Of a stretch of DNA of 64,000 bases, positions 17,802-24,575 are shown piece after piece. The first letter of the stretch is position 1, and every line of letters begins with the position of its first letter. Source of the DNA: Dyella marensis (lineage in GTDB: Bacteria; Pseudomonadota; Gammaproteobacteria; Xanthomonadales; Rhodanobacteraceae); contig NZ_FONH01000001.1 in the NCBI RefSeq assembly GCF_900112865.1, positions 186,001 through 250,000 of the forward strand, in the 5' to 3' direction. The notes under the pieces were generated by a model that worked only from the letters and a program-made list of their open reading frames with translations, had not been told where the DNA came from and ran no database searches. The translations under genes were made by a program, and so were the position numbers.

Positions 17802-18774
17802 GAGCGCCCTCCCCGGCCGTGACGATGCGCAGGTCTTCGTCCAGTGCGGCCTCGGCCAGGCCGAAGCCGGCCTGGCCCATGTCGTTACCGTTGTAGAACA
17901 TCAGCAGCCGGCGGCCGTGGCGCAGCAGCGCCGGATAGCACAGCGCGCGCGCATCCCAGCCGTCCCGCGACGGCTCGATGCCGAGCGCTTCGTCGTGGCG
18001 CTCCCACTGCACGCCGTCGTCGCTGAAGGCCACGCCGGGCTGATAGCGGCCGGCGCGATCGCCCCAGGTGAAGTACATGACGTAGCGGTCGCCGAAGCGA
18101 TACACGCGCGGCCGGCCGATGCGGTATTCGTCGCCGCCGGGCAGCAGGCAGATGCGGTCGCCGCGCGGGATCGCGCTCAGGTCGCGGGTCTCGGCATAGC
18201 AGATGTGATAGCGCGGGAACGGCCGGCCGCCGATCGATTCCCAGTCGTCGCCCACTGCATACCAAAGGCGCCACAGGCCGTCGTCATAGTGCGCGCTGTG
18301 GATCGCGGCGATGGTGCTGCGGCGTGGCGCGCGATCCAGGATCGGCGTTTCCTGCACGCGCTGGAAACGTTCGCCGCCGTCGGTCGACAAGGCCAGTCCG
18401 CTGAAAGCGAGGAACTTGGCCTTGGCCACCTGCTGGAAACCCACGTAGAACAGATGCAGCCCCCCCGGCGCGGCGACCACGTCGCCCAGGATCATGCCGT
18501 TGTCGTCGAAGCAGCCGCCGCGGCCGATGTCCAGCACCGGCCGCTTGCTCACGCCCAGCACGCGCGTCGGTTCGTCCGCCGCCAGGTCGGCATAGCCGAG
18601 CCGGCTGACGCCGTCGCCGTCGCGAAAGCCCGCGTAGACGCGGATGCGCTCCTCGTCGAGCAGCCAGGGCGTGGGCGTCAGCGCGGAATGGCGCATCCAG
18701 CCGCCCACGCCGTGGCGCGCGGCATCGAATACCAGGCCGCGCTTGGTCCAGATCTGCCGGTTGCGAGCGGGCAT
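17788..18774 (-). CDS. five-bladed beta-propeller (GH43/GH130-like) protein of unknown activity
   Basis: 328 residues starting MPARNRQIWTKRGLVFDAA. Repeated blade motifs are visible: ALTPTPWLLDEERIRVYAGFRDGDGVSRLGYADL, LGDVVAAPGGLHLFYVGFQ, IHSAHYDDGLWRLWYAVGDDW, RPRVYRFGDRYVMYFTWGDR, CYPALLRHGRRLLMFYNGNDMGQAGFGLA. This pattern is that of glycosidase-type five-bladed propellers (GH32/43/68/130 clans). No signal peptide is seen, so it is probably cytoplasmic. Such genes occur in O-antigen loci next to FdtA-type sugar genes, but their function is unproven. It could bind or modify the nucleotide sugar, or be a non-catalytic relative. It overlaps the FemAB-like gene by 14 bp. Confidence 0.7.
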   Translation of the reverse strand: MPARNRQIWTKRGLVFDAARHGVGGWMRHSALTPTPWLLDEERIRVYAGFRDGDGVSRLGYADLAADEPTRVLGVSKRPVLDIGRGGCFDDNGMILGDVVAAPGGLHLFYVGFQQVAKAKFLAFSGLALSTDGGERFQRVQETPILDRAPRRSTIAAIHSAHYDDGLWRLWYAVGDDWESIGGRPFPRYHICYAETRDLSAIPRGDRICLLPGGDEYRIGRPRVYRFGDRYVMYFTWGDRAGRYQPGVAFSDDGVQWERHDEALGIEPSRDGWDARALCYPALLRHGRRLLMFYNGNDMGQAGFGLAEAALDEDLRIVTAGEGAHALG

Positions 18775-18779
18775 GCGCG

Positions 18780-19445
18780 CTAGAACCTCACGTCCAGGCT
18801 GGACTTGTCCGGCAAGGCGCGCGCCGGCGAACCCACGTAGACCTTGCCCGGCTCGGTATCGCGCACCACCAGGGCACCGGAGCCGATCACATTGTCCGCG
18901 GCCACTTTCACGCCGTCGTTGAAGGTCGCGTTGACGCCGACGAAACTGCTTTCGCCGATCTCGCAGAAACCGGAAATCACCGCGTGCGAGGCGACGAAGA
19001 CATGGTCGCGCACCACCGTGCGATGGCCGACGTGGTTGCCGCTCCACAGGATGCAGTTGTTGCCCACCCGCACGAACGGCTGGATCACGTTGTTCTCGAA
19101 AATAAAACTGTTCTCGCCGATCTCGGCGTTGCGCCACACGAAGGCGTGGCTGCTCACATAGCTGGCAAAGCGGTAGCCCTTGCCCTTGCCATCCAGGTAC
19201 AGGCGCGTGCGCAGGCGGTTGAGGCCGGTGGCGGGAATGGCCACGAACAGCTCCGCCTCGCCCGGGGCGTAATGCGCGGCAAGGTCTTCGTAAGCCAGCA
19301 CCGGCCGTCCTTCCAGCTCGGTCTCTCTGAGGTAGGCGCGCTCGACGCTGAAGGCGACCACGTCGTAGTCGCTGTCGTGCTCGAAATACTCGCAGGCGAT
19401 CCGCGCCATCTCGCCCGCGCCGACCAGCACCAGCGGCCGGCTCAT
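18780..19445 (-). CDS. NeuD-type left-handed beta-helix sugar acyltransferase (FdtC-like)
   Basis: 221 residues. The N-terminal Rossmann-like PglD/NeuD domain (MSRPLVLVGAGEMARIACEYFEHD, AELFVAIPATGLNRLRTRLY) is followed by hexapeptide repeats of a left-handed beta-helix (AEIGENSFIFENNVIQPFVRVGNNCILWSGNHVGHRTVVRDHVFVASHAVISG). The H in NHVGH is the expected catalytic base. It should N-acylate a nucleotide-linked amino sugar using acyl-CoA, completing the FdtA-FdtB-acylase route. The start overlaps the FdtA-like stop by ATGA, as expected for coupled steps of one pathway. Confidence 0.85.
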   Translation of the reverse strand: MSRPLVLVGAGEMARIACEYFEHDSDYDVVAFSVERAYLRETELEGRPVLAYEDLAAHYAPGEAELFVAIPATGLNRLRTRLYLDGKGKGYRFASYVSSHAFVWRNAEIGENSFIFENNVIQPFVRVGNNCILWSGNHVGHRTVVRDHVFVASHAVISGFCEIGESSFVGVNATFNDGVKVAADNVIGSGALVVRDTEPGKVYVGSPARALPDKSSLDVRF

Positions 19446-19867
19446 GCCACCGCGCCCCCGAGGCGGTGGAAGCCGTTGGCCTCGCGCAGGAATTCGTCGT
19501 AGTCGGTGATGTAGTCGGCCGGATCGTAGAACTGGTCGGCCAGCACCATCAGCACGCAGTCGTCGCTGAAGTCGTACAGCTCGCGCCAGACCATGTCGCC
19601 CAGCAGCAGGCCCTGGGCCGGATCGTTCAGCACCACCTCGACCGGCCCGGTGCCGTCGTCGAGCAGGATGGTGACCGAGCCGCGCACGGCCACCGCCAGC
19701 TGCTTGAGGCGGCGGTGCGCGTGACGGCCGCGGTGCACGTTCGGCTCGGTGGCGTACACGTAGTACACCCGCCGGATCTCGAACGGCACGTTGCGCTCCT
19801 GTTCCAGCGCCACCAGCATGCCGCCGTGGTCGCCGTGCTTCTGAAACTGGATGCGTTCGATGTCCAT
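19442..19867 (-). CDS. FdtA/QdtA-family dTDP-4-keto-6-deoxyhexose 3,4-ketoisomerase (cupin)
   Basis: 141 residues, the usual length of the family. The cupin contains the signature RGRHAHRRLKQL with the histidine pair H49/H51 that serves as catalytic base in FdtA, and the sugar-binding LLLGDMVWRELYDFSDDCVLMVLADQFYDPADYITDYDEFL. It shifts the keto group from C4 to C3 of dTDP-4-keto-6-deoxyglucose, giving the substrate of the aminotransferase two and a half kilobases downstream. As the most upstream gene of the leftward Wzx/Wzy operon, it probably lies just after the operon promoter in the 250-bp divergent gap. Whether the product is the galacto (FdtA) or gluco (QdtA) isomer is not decided. Confidence 0.9.
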   Translation of the reverse strand: MDIERIQFQKHGDHGGMLVALEQERNVPFEIRRVYYVYATEPNVHRGRHAHRRLKQLAVAVRGSVTILLDDGTGPVEVVLNDPAQGLLLGDMVWRELYDFSDDCVLMVLADQFYDPADYITDYDEFLREANGFHRLGGAVA

Positions 19868-19961
19868 GGTGGCTGGCTCTGCGCTCGTGTGAGTACGACC
19901 TGTTCGAGGCTGAGTGCCGGTGGTGAGGGGAAAGGTTGCGAACGCTTCCCGCAGATGACGC

Positions 19962-20047
19962 AGGTTGGGGTGAGCCGCAGGCGAACCCCAACCTTGCGGA
20001 GCATGGACAGGCTCAAGTTGGGGTTCGCCTGCGGCTCACCCCAACCT
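19962..20047. repeat. long inverted repeat, paired REP-like palindromes
   Basis: Two 31-bp arms (19962-19992 and 20017-20047) are exact reverse complements, with a 24-bp spacer. Each arm is itself an imperfect palindrome: 'gttgggg' at one end and 'ccccaac' at the other around 'gagccgcaggcg'. The pair could form one long stem-loop or two separate hairpins. It lies between the divergent fdtA-like and cytochrome b561 genes, unusual for a terminator, so it is probably a BIME-type mobile repeat. The rest of the gap (19868-20117) shows no gene. Confidence 0.88.
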
Positions 20048-20117
20048 ATGCCAGCTTGCAACCTTTCTCGATCCAAGCGGCACATACGCCGCAGACACGA
20101 CGCGCGGGGATCGCTGG

Positions 20118-20726
20118 ATGGGTTCGAGGTACGAGGACAAGGCGGACATGGCGATGCCGGGCAGCACGCCCGCCATCGCAAGCCAGGACAAGCACGAACC
20201 GATCTCCCGCCCGCGCGGCATGGCGATCCTCCACTGGACCACGGTGTTGCTGCTGATTGCCGCGGCGGCGTTCGCGCTCACGCGTGACGAGGTGGCCGGC
20301 CGCGTCGCGCGGCAATGGCTGCTGGAAGGCCATCGCCATACCGGCCTGCTGGTGCTGTTGCTGGCGGTGCTGCGCATCGCGCTGCGTTTCCGCGGCGGAC
20401 GCCTGCCGCAGGTCATTCACTCCAGGCTGGTACGCATCGCCGCCTGGCTCACCCATGCGGCGCTGTACCTGATCCTGCTCGGCCTGCCGCTGCTCGGCTG
20501 GGCGCTGAGCAATGCCGAAGGCAAGCCGGTGTACCTGTTCGGCGCCGTCCTGCCCGCGCTGGTCGCCGAGGACGAAGACCTCGCCGACGCCTTGCTGGTC
20601 TGGCACCAGGATGTCGCCTGGGCCCTGCTCGCGCTGGTGCTGCTGCATATCGGCGCGGCGCTCTATCACCACTTCGTGCGGCGCGACGACGTGCTGCGCT
20701 CGATGTGGCCCTGGCGTTCGCGCTGA
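20118..20726 (+). CDS. cytochrome b561 family membrane protein
   Basis: 202 residues with four membrane spans. Heme-ligand-type histidines sit in HW of the first span (MAILHWTTVLLLIAAAAF), in EGHRHTGLLVLLLAVLRIALRF, and in WHQDVAWALLALVLLHIGAALYHHFVRRDDVLRSMW, matching bacterial b561. The family passes electrons between quinol and periplasmic acceptors. The next genes encode a heme-bearing barrel protein and a cytochrome c, so it may feed electrons to them. An ATG at 20148 (before AMPGS) is an equally good start; the first ~30 residues are polar and not needed for the fold. Confidence 0.85.
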   Translation: MGSRYEDKADMAMPGSTPAIASQDKHEPISRPRGMAILHWTTVLLLIAAAAFALTRDEVAGRVARQWLLEGHRHTGLLVLLLAVLRIALRFRGGRLPQVIHSRLVRIAAWLTHAALYLILLGLPLLGWALSNAEGKPVYLFGAVLPALVAEDEDLADALLVWHQDVAWALLALVLLHIGAALYHHFVRRDDVLRSMWPWRSR

Positions 20727-20782
20727 CCGCTCGTTGCAACCCCCTCTCGCAACACCACCCCTCGAAACATCAAGGAGGTTTC

Positions 20783-22105
20783 ATGCTGTCTCTGCCGTAC
20801 CGCCGGATGGCGCGCCGGACGCGGAACATGACCGTGCTGTACGGCGTGGGCGCCGCGTTCTCGCTGGCCTGCACCACCGCGCAGGCCATTCCCGTGTATG
20901 CCCGCCAGACTGGTTCCGCCTGCGCGGATTGCCATGCGGGCTCTTATGGTCCCGCGCTCACGCCCTACGGCATGCGCTTCAAGCTCAACGGCTATACCGA
21001 CACCGACGGCAAGGGCTTCAAGCTGCCGGTGGCCGCGCAGTTGATCGGCACGCGCAACGTGCCCGCGCGCGGCGAGAGTTCCAACCGGCTCACCGAGGCG
21101 GACGTCTATCTGGCCGGCCGCCTGACCGACCAGGTCGGCGGCTATGTGAAGGTGAGCAGCAATAACGATGGCCACAACCGCTTCGACACCAAGCTGAGCG
21201 ATGTCGACCTGCGCTTCGTGGCGAAGGAGCTGAAGCTCGGCGGCAAGGACCTCACCCTGGGCGTGAGCGTCAACAACAACCCCGGCTTCCAGGATCCGAT
21301 CGCCGCCCTGCCCGGCGCCTCCTCGCTGGGCCCGCCCGGCGTCACCGGCACCGTGCTCAATCCGTCCAGCCCGAACGCGCCGGCCAACCGCGTGATCGGC
21401 GCTACCGTGTACGGCCTGTACGATTCCCGCTGGTACGGCGAGGCGGGCACCTACAACTCGCTGCAGCGTTCCACCCAGGACCGCCTGGGCTACAACCCCA
21501 ATGGCGACCCGGGCAAGCTGCACGACACCGGCTACGTGCGCTTCGCCTACATGCGCGACCTGCGGCGCCAGTTCTTTTCCGCTGGCGTGGTCGCGCTGAG
21601 CACCAAGCGTGAGCTGCCGCGCACCGGCGGCCCGAAGGACAAGCTCACCGACCTGGGCTACGACCTGACCTACCAGTACCTCGGCAACCGCGAGCACATC
21701 GTGCAGCTGAGCTACGTGAACATCCTGGAGCAGCGCAAGTACGGCAGCCTGCCCACGCCGCTGGCCAAGCCGCGCGGCACGGTGCACGACCAGGTGGCGA
21801 CCGCCGCCTATACCTTCAAGCAGAGCTATACCCTGCTGGTCTCGCACATGGTCAGTACCGGTTCGCGCGACGACGGGCGCTTCTTCCCCTATGGCGTGCC
21901 GAACACCACCGCCAACCTGATCAGCCTGTACTGGGCGCCGTTCGGCAAGGACGACTCGTACACCGCGATGGCCAACCTCAAGCTCGCCGCCAACTGGTTC
22001 CGCTTCACCCGCTTCAACGGCGCCAGCGACAACATCTTCGGCGCGCCCGGCACCAATGCGCGCGACTTCAATGCTTTTTCCATCACCGCCAGCGTGGCGT
22101 TCTGA
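20783..22105 (+). CDS. heme c-binding predicted outer-membrane beta-barrel protein
   Basis: 440 residues with a strong Shine-Dalgarno (aaggagg, 20772-20778). A long signal peptide ends near AQA|IPVYARQ. Directly after it is one heme-attachment motif C47-A-D-C50-H51 (SACADCHAG). The remainder alternates polar and hydrophobic residues in strand-turn patterns (DVYLAGRLTDQVGGYVKVSS, DLTYQYLGNREHIVQLSYVNIL) and ends in FSITASVAF, whose C-terminal phenylalanine is typical of BAM-inserted barrels. The architecture suggests a single-heme plug fused to an outer-membrane barrel. It lies between a cytochrome b561 and a small cytochrome c gene, so electron transfer across the envelope is plausible but unproven. 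Confidence 0.75.
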   Translation: MLSLPYRRMARRTRNMTVLYGVGAAFSLACTTAQAIPVYARQTGSACADCHAGSYGPALTPYGMRFKLNGYTDTDGKGFKLPVAAQLIGTRNVPARGESSNRLTEADVYLAGRLTDQVGGYVKVSSNNDGHNRFDTKLSDVDLRFVAKELKLGGKDLTLGVSVNNNPGFQDPIAALPGASSLGPPGVTGTVLNPSSPNAPANRVIGATVYGLYDSRWYGEAGTYNSLQRSTQDRLGYNPNGDPGKLHDTGYVRFAYMRDLRRQFFSAGVVALSTKRELPRTGGPKDKLTDLGYDLTYQYLGNREHIVQLSYVNILEQRKYGSLPTPLAKPRGTVHDQVATAAYTFKQSYTLLVSHMVSTGSRDDGRFFPYGVPNTTANLISLYWAPFGKDDSYTAMANLKLAANWFRFTRFNGASDNIFGAPGTNARDFNAFSITASVAF

Positions 22106-22120
22106 CCCGGATGACGACGC

Positions 22121-22522
22121 GTGAAGACTTCCAGCCTTAAGCGAAACTTTCGCAATCTTGCCCTCGGCGTACTTGCCTGCGCCTGGATGACTGCCTCGCC
22201 GGCCTTCGCCGGCGATGCCTCCGCCGGCTCCGACGTGTTCAAGAGCGAATGCGCCGAGTGCCACAGCATCAAGGAAGGCCGCAACAAGAAAGGCCCCAGC
22301 CTGTTCGGCGTGGTCGGCCGCAAGGCCGCGGCCGTGCCGGACTACGAGTACTCGGATGCATTGCGTGCGCAGTCCGCGTGGGTGTGGACACCGGAACAAC
22401 TGCACAGTTATCTCGGCCAGCCGGCCAAGCGCGCCAATCCAGGTACGAAAATGAAATACGATGGGCTGAACGATCCAAAGCAGCTCGACGATCTCATTTC
22501 CTACCTGGGCACGCTCCACTGA
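22121..22522 (+). CDS. small class I c-type cytochrome
   Basis: 133 residues from a GTG start 15 bp after the barrel gene. A signal peptide (KTSSLKRNFRNLALGVLACAWMTASPAFA) is followed by heme motif C44-x2-C47-H48 in SECAECHSIKEGRNKKGPSLFGVVGRKAA, and the sixth ligand is the methionine of NPGTKMKYDG. The layout matches cytochrome c2/c550-type soluble carriers of about 100 residues. It is likely periplasmic and co-expressed with the b561 and heme-barrel genes, forming a short redox chain. No ATG exists in frame at a sensible position; an ATG at 22111 is out of frame. Confidence 0.88.
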   Translation: MKTSSLKRNFRNLALGVLACAWMTASPAFAGDASAGSDVFKSECAECHSIKEGRNKKGPSLFGVVGRKAAAVPDYEYSDALRAQSAWVWTPEQLHSYLGQPAKRANPGTKMKYDGLNDPKQLDDLISYLGTLH

Positions 22523-22578
22523 CGACATCGCTCGCCGCGCCATGCAACACCTCGCCGCTACGCTGGGCCCTGCCCGCC

Positions 22579-23250
22579 GTGGCGGCGATCTGCATGGCGC
22601 TGCCGCTGCATGCGACTACCGTCGGCGGCGGCACGCTGGGTGGCGGCATCGCGCTCAGTTCGCAGCTGGTCGACCGCGGCCAGGCCGTGACCAAGGCCAC
22701 GCCGATCCTGCAGGGCCTGCTGTCGTGGACCACGCCGGACGGCTGGGCGCTGGGCGTTTCCGCCAGCGCGCAGGCGCGCACGCCGGGGCGGATGGTCGAG
22801 GCGATGGGCCAGCTGTCGCATTACTGGACGCTCTCCGACGACTGGTCCATGCAGGCCGGCGCGATCTATTACAAATATCCGGCCAGCAGCCGCTTCTTCG
22901 ACCGCAGCGAAGCCGGCCTGCACTGGAGCTGGCGCGACGTGCTGACCGTCGGCGTCTCGGCTACCCACTTCACCCACGCCGACCATGAGCGCACCCGCGG
23001 GGGCGCCGACGCCAACTTTCATTGGCCGCTGACCGACGAGCTGTCCCTGTCGCTCGGCGCCGGGGTGGCCAAGTCCTATTTCGACCCCTACCCCTATTAC
23101 CGCTACGGCCACGCCGGCCTGGCCTGGACCCGGGGCGCCTGGCGGGTCGAGCTGGACCGGGTCGCAGCGGATGTGAAGACGCCCCGCTACTGGCGCTCCC
23201 GCTCCCCCGAGGCGGAACCCTGGGTGGCGACCGTGCTTTGGTCCTTCTGA
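22579..23250 (+). CDS. TorF-like putative outer-membrane porin (start uncertain)
   Basis: The mature part is clear: ATTVGGGTLGGGIALSSQLVDRGQAVTKATPILQGLLSW resembles the N-terminal strands of the TorF/gcw_chp putative porins, and the chain keeps barrel-like alternation to a terminal LWSF. About 210 mature residues are in the family's range. The start is a problem. The frame has only GTG 22579 and ATG 22594, which would cut away most of the signal peptide. A good signal (SPLRWALPAVAAICMALPLHA) is obtained only from a CTG at 22519 overlapping the cytochrome stop. The listed start is the first conventional codon; the true one may be that CTG. Confidence 0.6.
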   Translation: MAAICMALPLHATTVGGGTLGGGIALSSQLVDRGQAVTKATPILQGLLSWTTPDGWALGVSASAQARTPGRMVEAMGQLSHYWTLSDDWSMQAGAIYYKYPASSRFFDRSEAGLHWSWRDVLTVGVSATHFTHADHERTRGGADANFHWPLTDELSLSLGAGVAKSYFDPYPYYRYGHAGLAWTRGAWRVELDRVAADVKTPRYWRSRSPEAEPWVATVLWSF

Positions 23251-23262
23251 CCGACTTGCGGC

Positions 23263-23288
23263 GGGTCGCGACCCGGGCGCAACCTTTT
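23263..23288 (+). promoter_or_regulatory. palindrome and possible ECF-type -35 upstream of the sigma gene
   Basis: A perfect 12-bp palindrome gggtcgcgaccc (23263-23274) is followed by gcaacctttt (23279-23288). The latter resembles the 'AAC' -35 elements used by many ECF sigma factors, which often drive their own genes. No matching -10 could be assigned with confidence, and the ATG is about 60 bp further. Tentative. Confidence 0.3.
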
Positions 23289-23349
23289 ACCGTCCACCCG
23301 GCACCCATGACGACAGCCCCGCCGCTTTTCGACCGGTGAACTGACGACC

Positions 23350-23934
23350 ATGAACGAAGCCGACATCGAAGCCGACGCCACCGACCGAGCGCTGCTGCAG
23401 CGCATGGCGGCCGGCGATCGCGTGGCGCTGGCCACGCTGTACCGCGGCTACAACGGCCGCCTGGGCCGTTTCCTGTCGCGCCTGACCCGACGGCCGGACG
23501 TGATCGAGGAAGTGATCAACGACTGCTTCTGGATCGCCTGGCAGAAGGCCGGCACGTTCCAGGGCGATTCGCGCGTGTCCACCTGGATCATGGGCATCGC
23601 CTACCGCTGCGGCCTGAAGGCGCTGCGCCAGCACGGCGACGAGCCGATCGAGGACGACGCCCTGTACGGCGACCGCGCGCCCAGCCACGACCCCAGCGAG
23701 GACCACGAGCTGCGCGACTGGCTGGGCAAGGCGCTGGACCGCCTGACGGTGGACCAGCGCGTGGTGCTGGAGCTGGTCTACGGCGTGGGCCATTCGCTCA
23801 ACGACGTGGCGGTGATCATGCAGTGCCCGGTCGGCACGGTGAAGGCGCGGCTGTTCCACGCGCGAGTGCGCTTGCGCAATGTCTTGCCGGATCTTGCCGG
23901 CGAATCCTCAGCGCACGCCGGAGGTGCGCCATGA
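23350..23934 (+). CDS. ECF-family RNA polymerase sigma factor
   Basis: 194 residues. Region 2 reads RALLQRMAAGDRVALATLYRGYNGRLGRFLSRLTRRPDVIEEVINDCFWIAWQKAGTFQGDSRVSTWIMGIAYRCGLKALRQ, the sigma70 region 2 layout with the tryptophan-containing DNA-melting part. Region 4 is LDRLTVDQRVVLELVYGVGHSLNDVAVIMQCPVGTVKARLFHARVRLRNVL, a helix-turn-helix typical of ECF factors. It overlaps the zinc-finger anti-sigma gene by four bases, and the lipoprotein protease follows, giving a three-gene regulatory operon. Its signal is unknown; the envelope location of the other two products suggests an envelope or extracellular cue. Confidence 0.93.
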   Translation: MNEADIEADATDRALLQRMAAGDRVALATLYRGYNGRLGRFLSRLTRRPDVIEEVINDCFWIAWQKAGTFQGDSRVSTWIMGIAYRCGLKALRQHGDEPIEDDALYGDRAPSHDPSEDHELRDWLGKALDRLTVDQRVVLELVYGVGHSLNDVAVIMQCPVGTVKARLFHARVRLRNVLPDLAGESSAHAGGAP

Positions 23935-24575
23935 CGTTTTCGATCAACGCCAGCCGGGATTGCGCCCGCGCCTGGGAAGCCATGCCCTGGGTGTTGCAGG
24001 GCCACGCTACGCCCGAGCAGGCGCAATGGCTGGACGCCCACCTCGCACAATGCGAAGCCTGCCGCGTGGAATACGCGCAGCAGATCCGCCTGCGCGATGC
24101 GCTGTCGCTGCCGGCCGATGTCGCGGTCGACGCCAACGCGGGGCTGAAGCACCTGCTCGACCGCCTGGACGCGCACGACGCCGAAGCGGCACTGCCCGCA
24201 AAGGCGCGCACGCACAACAGCTGGCTGCTGCGCGGCCTGGCCGCCGCGGTGGTGCTGCAGGCGCTGGGCATCGGCATGCTCGGCCTGAAGCTGTACCGCG
24301 AACAGGGCGCGGCCGACTACCGCACCTACAGCAGCCAGGACGCGGCCCCCGCGCCGGCCGGCGCGATCCGCGTGGTCCCCGACGCCGCCATGAAAGTGGC
24401 CGACTGGAACACGCTGGTGCATGCGCTGCACCTGCAGGTGGTGGGTGGACCCAACGAGGTCGGTGCCTACACCGTCGTCTCGTCCGGCACCGCCACCACC
24501 CAGGCCGAGGTGGTGCGGCAACTGCGCGCCGCGCGCGGCATCCGCATGGCCGAGCCGGTGGCCGCCGCGCCGTGA
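23931..24575 (+). CDS. anti-sigma factor with zinc-binding domain
   Basis: 214 residues. The N-terminal anti-sigma zinc motif is H37-x3-C41-x2-C44 (DAHLAQCEAC), after a short helix (DCARAWEAMPWVLQGHATPEQ). A single membrane span (about 98-121, WLLRGLAAAVVLQALGIGMLGLKLY) separates it from a periplasmic C-terminal domain of about 90 residues with AMKVADWNTLVHALHLQVVGGPNEVGAYTV. This is a transmembrane anti-sigma factor holding the co-encoded ECF sigma. Both ends overlap neighbours (ATGA with sigma, GTGA with the protease), so stoichiometry is probably set by translational coupling. Confidence 0.88.
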   Translation: MTFSINASRDCARAWEAMPWVLQGHATPEQAQWLDAHLAQCEACRVEYAQQIRLRDALSLPADVAVDANAGLKHLLDRLDAHDAEAALPAKARTHNSWLLRGLAAAVVLQALGIGMLGLKLYREQGAADYRTYSSQDAAPAPAGAIRVVPDAAMKVADWNTLVHALHLQVVGGPNEVGAYTVVSSGTATTQAEVVRQLRAARGIRMAEPVAAAP

